Assembly (NCBI GenBank): GCA_029866025.1
Contig: JARXAD010000012.1
Coordinates: 62,001 to 126,000, forward strand
From: Vampirovibrionales bacterium
GTDB lineage: Bacteria; Cyanobacteriota; Vampirovibrionia; Vampirovibrionales; Vampirovibrionaceae
Length of the DNA: 64,000 bases
Direction: 5' to 3'
The notes beneath the pieces were generated by a model. That model saw nothing but the letters and a program-made list of their open reading frames with translations, did not search any database and was not told the DNA's origin. Position numbers and translations under genes: made by a program. Positions 10,456-18,968 of this stretch are shown one piece after another (position 1 is the first letter of the stretch; the number at the start of each line of letters is the position of its first letter).

Positions 10456-11232
10456 TCACCAGACAGGGGTGCCCAGCATTTCAGTGAGGGGCTCAGAACC
10501 GTCCTCGGTAATGAGGATGGTGTGCTCAAAGTGTGCAGACGGCTGATGATCTTCCGTCAGCACAGTCCAATCGTCGTCTGCAGTGTACACGGCCTCAGTA
10601 CCCAAGTTAAACATGGGCTCCACGGCAATGGTGGCACCGGATTTTAGCTCAGGGCCGCGCTCGCCGGTACGGTAGTTGGGTACAAAGGGGGGCTCGTGTA
10701 GCTTATGCCCAACCGAATGCCCACCGTATTGCTTGACCAAACCATAACCATACTTGGCGCAGGTGTCTTCCACGGCACCACCAATGTCTTCCAAGTAAGC
10801 GCCGGGTTTCATGATGGCAATGGCGGCATACAAGCTTTCGCGTGTGGCATCCAACAGTGCCTGAACCTTCGGATCAATGGCGCCAATACCGGCTGTGAAA
10901 GCACTATCGGCAATCAGCCCCTTATAGGTGCAGCCTGTATCCACACTAATCACATCGCCTTCGTGCAATATGCGCTCGGCACTGGGAATACCATGGACCA
11001 CTTCATCGTTAATGCTGGTACACAAAGTAGCGGGAAAGCCATGATAGCCCTTAAAGGTAGGTAGCCCGCCACTTTTTCGAATGTGGGCTTCCGCCATCTC
11101 ATCCAACTGCAAGGTGGTGACACCAGGGCGCAGGGCTTCCTTCACCAAGGCGTGCACTTCCGCCACAATTTGGCCGGCTTTCCGCATCAGGGTAATATCG
11201 TGGCGAGATTTACGCCCAAGAACAACAGCCAT
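10456..11232 (-). CDS. map: Type I methionine aminopeptidase
   Basis: TSINDEVVHGIPS, DVISVDTGCTYKGLIAD, GGHSVGHKLHEPPFVPNY. Confidence 0.97.
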   Translation of the reverse strand: MAVVLGRKSRHDITLMRKAGQIVAEVHALVKEALRPGVTTLQLDEMAEAHIRKSGGLPTFKGYHGFPATLCTSINDEVVHGIPSAERILHEGDVISVDTGCTYKGLIADSAFTAGIGAIDPKVQALLDATRESLYAAIAIMKPGAYLEDIGGAVEDTCAKYGYGLVKQYGGHSVGHKLHEPPFVPNYRTGERGPELKSGATIAVEPMFNLGTEAVYTADDDWTVLTEDHQPSAHFEHTILITEDGSEPLTEMLGTPVW

Positions 11233-11262
11233 AACACTCTCGTTTCGTTTGCAGACAGGATC

Positions 11263-12006
11263 TTAAACCGCTACCGGCAACAACAATTGAACCGACGCCA
11301 ACAACCCCGGCGTAATGGCTTCGGGTGCTTGGTTGCCATCCACCGTGGTGAGTAGATTTCGGGCTGACAAGGCGTCCAGCACGGGTTGAGTATCACTATA
11401 AAAAGACGTGAGACGTTTTTCCACCGTCTCCGGCTTGTCATCATCGCGCTGGTAGTATTCGCTGATGGACAAGTTAAACGTGGAAGCGTTGTAGCCGGGG
11501 GGCTGCAAGCTGGGATTGTTTAAATTGTATGGTTGATGGGTGGTTTTATGAAACACCCGCCCTGCCGCACGGCCAACAATGGCCTCATTGGATACTTGTA
11601 AAAAATAGCCCTGAGCCAACACAGCGCCCGATTGTTCACAGAGGGCATCTAGCTCTGCCAATTGTTCTGCATTGCGCGGAAAGCCATCCAGTAAAAAGCC
11701 TTCCACCGATGGGTTGTCTGCCACTAAGGTGGCCATCCCTTCCGCCAGCACCTGCATCACCATGCTCAGCTCCACCAAATTGCCACCCGCTTGGCGCTCA
11801 CGAATGGCGTCGCCCAACGGGTTGGTAGTATCGGCAGCGGCGGCGCGCAACAAGGCACCCATATCTACCCGCACCAGCCTATTAGGAAATGCTGCCAACA
11901 TGGCGTTGGTTTGGGTTCCTTTGCCGCCATTGGGCGGCGCAATAAAGGGAAAAAATCGCTTGCCCTTCAGTTGGGCCAACACGTCGTTGCTAAAGGAGGG
12001 GGTCAT
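11263..12006 (-). CDS. adk: Adenylate kinase (divergent P-loop)
   Basis: APPNGGKGTQ P-loop region; GFLLDGFPRNAEQLAELD; secY-adk-map order. Confidence 0.88.
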   Translation of the reverse strand: MTPSFSNDVLAQLKGKRFFPFIAPPNGGKGTQTNAMLAAFPNRLVRVDMGALLRAAAADTTNPLGDAIRERQAGGNLVELSMVMQVLAEGMATLVADNPSVEGFLLDGFPRNAEQLAELDALCEQSGAVLAQGYFLQVSNEAIVGRAAGRVFHKTTHQPYNLNNPSLQPPGYNASTFNLSISEYYQRDDDKPETVEKRLTSFYSDTQPVLDALSARNLLTTVDGNQAPEAITPGLLASVQLLLPVAV

Positions 12007-12073
12007 AAAAAGGCTTTCTCAAAAAGATTTAGAAAGAAACAACAAAGCCCTATAACAAAGGCAGCCTTGGCTG

Positions 12074-13429
12074 CTATTTGAGGAATCCTTGATATTGGCG
12101 GGCCAGCAAGTGGACGCGAATTTGGTTGATGGTATCCAGCGCCACACCCACCAAAATAATAAGGGACGTGGTACCAATACCCGCCAGCGTAGGAATGCGA
12201 AACACCGCCGGCGCATAGCTGGTAAGCAAGGTAATACTGGCAATGCTAATAGCGCCAATCCACACAATGCGCGTGAGAATTTCGTCCAGTTTTTCAGCCG
12301 TAGGGCGGCCCGGCTTAATACCGGGAATCGCAGCTCCCTGCTTTTTTAAGTTATCGGCTATTTCACGTGGGTTCATGCTGGGAATGATGCTGGCATAGAA
12401 AAAGGTAAAGAAAATCACCAACACAAACATCATGCAGCCATACAACATCCCCTTATAGCCAAAGTACTGGTTGTACAAAGTTTGTACCGTGTACAAAAAG
12501 GTATCGGGTTGGGGGTGGGCAAAGCGAAAAATCGTATCGGGAAAGGCCATGACCGCAAAGGCAAAAATAATAGGCATCACACCGGCGGGGTTAATTTTAA
12601 AAGGGATATGGGTACCCTGCCCCCCAAACATTTTTTGCCCCACTTGGCGCTTGGCACTGACCACGTAAACATTACGAGACGCCTCTTGCAGAATGATAAT
12701 GAGGCCAATCAACACCACAAACACCGCCAACAAGGCCACCAGACCAATGGCGCGAGACGGATCGCCCGAAATAAGGGTGGCCGTTTGCTCTACATACACG
12801 GGCAAGCTGGCCAAAATACCCACTAAAATCAGCAACGATCCGCCGTTGCCAATGCCCCTTTCCGTCATCATTTCGGCTAGCCACAGGGCAAATAGGCTAC
12901 CCGCCACCAGCGAAATCACACCACTCACCCAAAACCACGTCATTTCCACACCCGGCAGTAAGTTAATAGGCTGTGCCACCAAACGTACAATGAGGGTGGC
13001 CTGAAAAACAGCCAATGCCACCGTCACGTAGCGGGTATACTGGGCAATTTTTTTACGCCCCGCTTCCCCTTCTTCTTTTTGCATTTCTTCCAAACGTGGA
13101 ATAGCAACCGTAAGCAACTGCAACATAATGGAGGCCGTAATGTAGGGCCCTATACCCAAGGCCAACACTGACAACCGACCTAGGGCACCGCCGGAGAATA
13201 GATCCAAAAAGCTGCCCAAGCCCCCTTTTAAAAAGCCCTGCATAGAAGCCGGATCAATGCCCCACAGAGGAATTTGAACACCCAAGCGGTAAATGGCAAT
13301 ACACAGAATGGTAAAGCCTATTTTCTCCACCAAACCCGAGGACTGAACCGCAAAGGCTAAATCACTCATGGAGGGAATGGCAGACTTGGCAGACGCTTTG
13401 GGCATCATGGGAACAACATTACGCGACAC
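12074..13429 (-). CDS. secY: Protein translocase subunit SecY
   Basis: Multi-TM; GIGPYITASIMLQLL, GIGNGGSLLILVGI, GGQGTHIPFKINPAGVMPIIFA. Confidence 0.98.
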   Translation of the reverse strand: MSRNVVPMMPKASAKSAIPSMSDLAFAVQSSGLVEKIGFTILCIAIYRLGVQIPLWGIDPASMQGFLKGGLGSFLDLFSGGALGRLSVLALGIGPYITASIMLQLLTVAIPRLEEMQKEEGEAGRKKIAQYTRYVTVALAVFQATLIVRLVAQPINLLPGVEMTWFWVSGVISLVAGSLFALWLAEMMTERGIGNGGSLLILVGILASLPVYVEQTATLISGDPSRAIGLVALLAVFVVLIGLIIILQEASRNVYVVSAKRQVGQKMFGGQGTHIPFKINPAGVMPIIFAFAVMAFPDTIFRFAHPQPDTFLYTVQTLYNQYFGYKGMLYGCMMFVLVIFFTFFYASIIPSMNPREIADNLKKQGAAIPGIKPGRPTAEKLDEILTRIVWIGAISIASITLLTSYAPAVFRIPTLAGIGTTSLIILVGVALDTINQIRVHLLARQYQGFLK

Positions 13430-13578
13430 GGGGCTTCTCCAATAATATTTCTACTGAAAATCAGTATCATTTTCTCTATTTCACCACAACAACAGCCCCT
13501 TAACAAACAGCTAAGCCAAACAGCCGCCACCTTAAAGGTAACGGCTGCGTGGCGATTGTTAAAAATGAGCAGAGGGGA

Positions 13579-14121
13579 TTAGTTGGCAGACGCGTCTTCA
13601 GTGGCCACAAAGGTAATCAGTTCCACTTTGCCGCCGGCGGCCGTAATTTTTTCCATCGCGCTAGGGGTAACGTAATGGGCTTGAATGGTCACGCCTTTAG
13701 GGCACTCACCGCCACCCAAAATACGCACACCACTGTGGCGACGTTTGAGCACACGGGTTTCAATCATCATATCCAAGGTGATGTCGGTAGAAGCAAAGCC
13801 GGCCAGTTGGTTCAAATTGAGCTCCAACCAAACACGTTCGTTCAAGTTACGGAAGCCGTCCAATTTGGGGAAGCGGCGGTAGCCGGGCATTTGACCGCCC
13901 TCAAAACCGCGTTTGGAGGAACGGCCCGAACGTTGGCCTTCACCGTTGTGGCCCCGATTACAGGTTTTACCGGCACCTGAGGCACGGCCACGGCCCTTAC
14001 GGGTTTTGTCTTTTTGGGCACCCACACCGGGACGCAGGTTATCTAAAGTCAACGTGGGAGTAGAATCCACCGTCATCATGCCGGGGCCCACAGTGGATGT
14101 TTTCTTAGCAGGAGTAGCCAT
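13579..14121 (-). CDS. rplO: 50S ribosomal protein L15
   Basis: LDNLRPGVGAQKDKTRKGRGRASGAGKTCNRGHNGEGQRSGRSSKRGFEGGQMP. Confidence 0.97.
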   Translation of the reverse strand: MATPAKKTSTVGPGMMTVDSTPTLTLDNLRPGVGAQKDKTRKGRGRASGAGKTCNRGHNGEGQRSGRSSKRGFEGGQMPGYRRFPKLDGFRNLNERVWLELNLNQLAGFASTDITLDMMIETRVLKRRHSGVRILGGGECPKGVTIQAHYVTPSAMEKITAAGGKVELITFVATEDASAN

Positions 14122-14158
14122 TGGTTAAAATTCCTAAACAGAGTGTGATTAAACAAAT

Positions 14159-14389
14159 TTAGACGAGAGACTCGATGGAAATGAGGTGGGTGATTTTACG
14201 CACCATGCCACGAATGGTGGGGGTATCCACCACTTCTACGGTGCTGTTGGTACGATGGAAGCCCAAAGCAGCCACAATTTTGCGTTGCTTGTCGGGCCAA
14301 CCAATCAGGCTACGCACCAAGGTCAGTTTTAAACGGGGAGCATCGCCTTTAGAAGGGGTTGTAGTAGCGGCTTTTTTCGTGGTGGCCAT
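14159..14389 (-). CDS. rpmD: 50S ribosomal protein L30
   Basis: LKLTLVRSLIGWPDKQRKIVAALGFHRTNSTVEVVDTPTIRGMVRKITHLISIE. Confidence 0.95.
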   Translation of the reverse strand: MATTKKAATTTPSKGDAPRLKLTLVRSLIGWPDKQRKIVAALGFHRTNSTVEVVDTPTIRGMVRKITHLISIESLV

Positions 14390-14440
14390 GAATATTCATC
14401 CTAAATTCTGTGAGTTAAATACAAAAAACTATTGAAGAGC

Positions 14441-15055
14441 TTACTGAGCAGCCACCATCAGCATTTGACGGGTGGACATGCCGCGCGAAGCAGCAATATC
14501 ATCAAAGGAGCGTAAGTCTTTTAGGCTGTTGATGGCAGCGCGAGCCACGTTTAACGGCGAGTTAGACCCCAAGGATTTGCATAAAATGTTGTGGATACCG
14601 GCCAATTCAAACACGGCACGAGCCGCACCGCCGGCAATGACGCCTGTACCTTCAGAGGCGGGACGAATGAGGATTTGGCTACCACACGCTTTGGATTTGA
14701 CCACGTGAGGAATGGTTTTTTTATGGATGGGCACTGTGACCAACTCTTTTTTGGCTTCAGTAATGGCTTTTTGAACAGCGGTGGCGACTTCGCCTGCCTT
14801 GCCCACGCCCAGACCCACAATACCGTTGCCATTGCCAATCACCACAACCGCACGGAAGCTCATTTTTTTACCGCCCTTAACCACCTTGGTGACGCGGCGC
14901 ACTTGAATGGTGCGTTCTTTCCATTCTTCCTGGCCAGCCGCATCGCCTGCAGCACCGGTAAAATTAACACCTTGGGCTTGCATGGACGATTGTCCTGCGG
15001 ACTCGGCAGCCTTTTGACCGGATGATTTAGACGATTTGGATTGTGACGGTTCCAT
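14441..15055 (-). CDS. rpsE: 30S ribosomal protein S5
   Basis: EERTIQVRRVTKVVKGGKKMSFRAVVVIGNGNGIVGLGVGKA...; low-complexity N-terminal extension. Confidence 0.97.
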   Translation of the reverse strand: MEPSQSKSSKSSGQKAAESAGQSSMQAQGVNFTGAAGDAAGQEEWKERTIQVRRVTKVVKGGKKMSFRAVVVIGNGNGIVGLGVGKAGEVATAVQKAITEAKKELVTVPIHKKTIPHVVKSKACGSQILIRPASEGTGVIAGGAARAVFELAGIHNILCKSLGSNSPLNVARAAINSLKDLRSFDDIAASRGMSTRQMLMVAAQ

Positions 15056-15326
15056 GAATCAAAACAGCTCCATTGGTTAATGCATTGGCTAAATAACAGT
15101 CGGTTGAGTCCTAAAAAACGTAAAGGAAACTAAAAAGGACATCAAACTATAAGTCGGATTAAGGATTCTAATGAGAACCCACGCCGATCGCAAGAGGGAT
15201 CCCCAAAAAGGGTTCAACCGATTTCCAAGATCTTGCATCATTCTCAGTCTACGTAAACCGCCGTTGTTTTGCTAAACTGGGGCCATTACTCTTTGTCATC
15301 ATCTGCTTTGGATCCTCTCACCTAAT

Positions 15327-16283
15327 ATGACACAGCTATTTTCATTCTCTCAACGCAGCCTGCAACTTTGCCTGGCTGTGGTTACCCTACTGATTGCCAC
15401 CTTTGCTTTTTTAGGGGACTGGGAACCCAACTACGCGACGCCGCTTCCGCTGGCTCCTACTCATACCGTACCGGCAGCCCCTCCAGGCTTGCTCCATACC
15501 GTTTTTATGGGAGACACCGGCTCCGGAGCCCCTTTTCAGTTTGCCATACGGGATCAACTGCTGTCCCTAAACCAACACAGCCCATACACAGCATTGTTCC
15601 ACGTTGGGGATATTATTTATCCCCGTGGCAATTACAAAAGCACCGGTAAAGCTCTGTACACGGATATCTATCAACCACTCTGGAACCAAGGCGTTCGTTT
15701 TTACCCCGTGCTGGGTAATCATGATGTGGTAACAGGCTTTGAGCCAGGCATCCTTAAATTTTATGGCATGCCTCAACGCTACTATCAGACCTCGCTGACT
15801 GAAGGAGCTACCACTGTTGATTTTTTTGGCATTGATACCAACATCCCCAATGATGCTGCCCAACGCCAGTGGCTAGAAGAAGCCCTAAGCCAAAGCACTG
15901 CCCCGTGGAAAGTAGTATATGGCCACCACCCGCTGTTCTCGTCTGGAGTCCATGGGGATAATACCTTTTTACACCCGTGGCTGCTTCCTGTCTTTAAGAA
16001 ACACGGGGTTCAACTGTACCTTGCCGGCCATGATCATGGCTATGAGCGCTTTGCCCAACGAGACGGTGTGATACAGCTGGTAACCGGTGGGGGGGGCGCT
16101 TATTTGCGGGGATTTTCCACGGTGTCCAAGCAATCTCTGGTTCGCATCAAGCTCCACAACTTTTTATCCCTGCGGTTTCTGCCCGATACCGTGACGGGTA
16201 TTGCCATTGGCAGTGATGGCGCCGTGCTGGATCAATTTCAACTCAAGCGAGCCGCCCTCGTCGCTCCCGTGGGTCATTCCTAA
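15327..16283 (+). CDS. Metallophosphoesterase / acid-phosphatase-like, N-terminal TM
   Basis: FMGDTGSG, HVGDIIY, VLGNHDV, GHHPLFS, LAGHDHGYER motifs. Confidence 0.88.
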   Translation: MTQLFSFSQRSLQLCLAVVTLLIATFAFLGDWEPNYATPLPLAPTHTVPAAPPGLLHTVFMGDTGSGAPFQFAIRDQLLSLNQHSPYTALFHVGDIIYPRGNYKSTGKALYTDIYQPLWNQGVRFYPVLGNHDVVTGFEPGILKFYGMPQRYYQTSLTEGATTVDFFGIDTNIPNDAAQRQWLEEALSQSTAPWKVVYGHHPLFSSGVHGDNTFLHPWLLPVFKKHGVQLYLAGHDHGYERFAQRDGVIQLVTGGGGAYLRGFSTVSKQSLVRIKLHNFLSLRFLPDTVTGIAIGSDGAVLDQFQLKRAALVAPVGHS

Positions 16284-16599
16284 TCCACGAAATGGCCTCT
16301 ATTATTCAACACCATAAAGGTAACTATTTTGTAACAATTGGAAAGACTGACGCAATTTAGCCTTCATGATTGTTTTTATATAAGTATGTTCTTTAATCTT
16401 TCCCCCCTTGATTAAAGACAATAACCCAGCCTATGTCCTATACCCAGTAACCTCGTGTTATTGGGTTTCTTTTTGCCCGCCAATGGCGGGTTTTTGTACT
16501 GGCCTACAGCGTAATCCTCGAAAAACTTTCTGGAGTTGTGTGATCCTGTGGGTAAGGGTGGGTTGTTGGGTTTACAATGCGCTAGCATTAACCCAACAA

Positions 16600-16742
16600 C
16601 GCTTCTCGGCGAGCAAGCGAAGCGCGTCCGCCGCAAAGCGACACCCGACACTCCACAGAAGGAAGTATTCAGGATCCCATTACAGGATTCACAAGGGCGT
16701 TAGCGCCTTGTGCGGGGAGCGCCGAGGGGCCGGCCCCTCGGC
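16600..16742 (-). repeat. Copy A of a ~142-bp hairpin-rich dispersed element
   Basis: Minus strand GCCGAGGGGCCGGCCCCTCGGCGCTCCCCGCACA...TCGGGTGTCGCTTTGCGGCGG...GAGAAGCG aligns over its length with 33124-33264(+). Confidence 0.7.
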
Positions 16743-16778
16743 AAGGAAACCTACTATTTTTAATAAAACAAAACAAAA

Positions 16779-16806
16779 ACGCCCCCTCAATATTGAAGGA
16801 GCGTTT
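16779..16806 (-). terminator. Intrinsic terminator downstream of the 371-aa ORF
   Basis: Minus strand AAACGCTCCTTCAATATTGAGGGGGCGTTTTTGTTTTG. Confidence 0.75.
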
Positions 16807-16811
16807 GAAAG

Positions 16812-17927
16812 CTAGGTGACCGTTGCCTCGACAGGCCTGATCGGTGGAGGCTTTGAGCCCCCCGCAAAGGCCACCGATGCAAAAGGGTTTCTAGCAAAAG
16901 GCGATTTGGCATAGGGGTTGGCAACGCCCGCGTTGGAGGCTGCCGCAAAGTGAGACACGGTTTTATCCGCCAAGCGAGACAAACCATGCGTTTGTTCAAG
17001 ATGGTTGGCCATGGCGCTAATGCCGACACTGGCCTCTTTTAACGAGGCAAAGGTTTGAGCCGTGGCCGCAGGGCCATGGTTTATAATCTCCACCACGTTG
17101 TTGCCAAACCGCATGGCCACTACTGGCTGAACTACCTGAGGACTTTTTTGCCCAGCAAGCACGGCTGTAGCACTGCCTAAAGGGAAACGAACAGGGCCAA
17201 GATTAAAGTTCTTTAAAAAAGTAGTTGTAGTCGAGTGAACCCATTTTACGAGGGGTTTAAGTGCTGAAGGAACTTTACCTCCCCAAGCACCAAGAGAATC
17301 GACAAAGGCTTGCACCCCTGCCTGGGGTTGATGAATCGTTAAGGCAACCGCATCAACAGGCAACACCTTTTCGTCCCCAAAGCGCACCAAGTTGGGGGCC
17401 GTAGGAACCGCCGCACCATACTCCAAGCGGGGCAGGGCCAACAACGCCGAATTATTGAGGGTGAGCTTTTGGTTTAAGTGAGAAGCATGACGATAGGTCA
17501 CAACGTCCATCGCAATAGGGCCATTGCCAAAGGCGGGTTGGGTCACACGTAAGGCCGCCATCGTAGGATTTTGCTCAGTGGACTTGGTTTGTGCTGAGGC
17601 AAACTGGTACAGCAATGCATGGTGGCCATCCACGGGGGCCATGTTTTTAGTAACACCCAAACCTGAAAAGCGTGCCAAACGAGCCGAACGAGCAAACTCT
17701 GCAAACTGGGCCTGCACCGATTGCCCCGAAAAGCGCACATTATTGCTGCTACGGGTAAACACATCGGATTTTAAAGGAATGTACTGCCCAATGTCGGCAA
17801 TGGGGGGTTTAACCGCTGGCGCAGCAACTCCAAACACCTGCGCAAAGGTAGTGGGCGCCACCGACGCAATGCGGTGGGCCGAAAAATTGGCACCCGTTAC
17901 TTTAGTCACACTACCCAGTTCACTCAT
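16812..17927 (-). CDS. Hypothetical protein, 371 aa, with several RFG/RFS motifs
   Basis: Long ORF with own terminator; VRFSGQ, ARFSG, LVRFGDE, AMRFGNN. Confidence 0.7.
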   Translation of the reverse strand: MSELGSVTKVTGANFSAHRIASVAPTTFAQVFGVAAPAVKPPIADIGQYIPLKSDVFTRSSNNVRFSGQSVQAQFAEFARSARLARFSGLGVTKNMAPVDGHHALLYQFASAQTKSTEQNPTMAALRVTQPAFGNGPIAMDVVTYRHASHLNQKLTLNNSALLALPRLEYGAAVPTAPNLVRFGDEKVLPVDAVALTIHQPQAGVQAFVDSLGAWGGKVPSALKPLVKWVHSTTTTFLKNFNLGPVRFPLGSATAVLAGQKSPQVVQPVVAMRFGNNVVEIINHGPAATAQTFASLKEASVGISAMANHLEQTHGLSRLADKTVSHFAAASNAGVANPYAKSPFARNPFASVAFAGGSKPPPIRPVEATVT

Positions 17928-18179
17928 TGATTAGCCACCCAAGGTTTTTCCAGCCAGGTTTACACCGGTTACTACCGTTATGAAAAACGTATCACTACAC
18001 TCTATCCTGTTGGCACGCCGCCTCCGTGGTTGGGGAGCCTCATAAATGCCAACACCATTTTTATATCATAGGCTGCCCCTTCGGGGCGGTGGATTGGTGG
18101 GAATGGCCCCAAAACTTAAAAAAACGTTACAAACCCCCTGCTGCTTCTGCCCCTGTTTACCCCCACCTATACCTCACCC

Positions 18180-18968
18180 TTAATTCATGGGGACAGCCGC
18201 TGGAGCCTTCGGAGTCGTTTCCAAAGGAGGGGTTTCAGCAACGGGCGTGGCCATCCTGGGTGCTACCGGTGGCATTAGCCACAAAGACAACTGCAACGTT
18301 GCTCGCATGGGCTTATTTACTTTTAAGTTGCCCAGTAAAATTTGCTCGCGGTCATTGCCGCCTTCGTTGGTCAACTCCAACAGTTTCACTTCAATCAAAT
18401 CCGGATGGTTAGCCAGCGCATTCAGCAAGGCTTGAATAGCGCTGTAGGTCCCCCGCACCGTGACCGTATAATCGTAAGATTTGGCCTCAATCCGCTTGGG
18501 TTTTTCCACCTCGGCTTCGGCGCCACTCTCCGGTGTACCGGCCTCTGCTTTGGCCTTTGCTGCCCGCTTTTCTTTTGCCGTTACGGGCTTTTCAGCAGCC
18601 GTAGCCTCTGGCATTTTTGTGCCTTTAGCACCAGCCTTGGAAGGCTCCAATGAAATTAAATCGTTGCCCAAGTGGCCCGCCAGCAACACCACATCATCCA
18701 GCAAATCTTTAACCGTCGCATTCACATCGGCTTCTGCCACGGTACGAATTTGCACCCCCTCGGGAAGAGCTTTTACTTCTTGCAAACGCGCTACTTGAGA
18801 CTGCAAGGATTGAACCGACTGGGTGAGGGTTTCGATAGAAGCATTTTTCTCACCAATGGTGCCTTGTTTTTCTTGAATATCCCCCCACAGAGGCATGACC
18901 ACCTGCATGGGCAACACGACAGCACCCACCAGCAACAACACCAGGCCTATTAAAAACTGTTGATTCAT
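18180..18968 (-). CDS. PilO-like type IV pilus assembly protein
   Basis: Single N-terminal TM plus coiled coil, then globular domain; directly downstream of PilM/PilN-like gene. Confidence 0.65.
   Translation of the reverse strand: MNQQFLIGLVLLLVGAVVLPMQVVMPLWGDIQEKQGTIGEKNASIETLTQSVQSLQSQVARLQEVKALPEGVQIRTVAEADVNATVKDLLDDVVLLAGHLGNDLISLEPSKAGAKGTKMPEATAAEKPVTAKEKRAAKAKAEAGTPESGAEAEVEKPKRIEAKSYDYTVTVRGTYSAIQALLNALANHPDLIEVKLLELTNEGGNDREQILLGNLKVNKPMRATLQLSLWLMPPVAPRMATPVAETPPLETTPKAPAAVPMN

Noticed and set aside
16087-16094. Other homopolymer G/C runs (also near 30589, 43384 and 58840)
   Set aside because: They lie in-frame in intact genes (Gly- or Pro-codon runs), so there is no evidence of a frameshift; noted only as potential slippage sites.
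16408-16815. ORF of 135 aa on plus strand overlapping copy A of the dispersed element
   Set aside because: Translation of repeats and the terminator; ends inside the 371-aa gene's 3' region.
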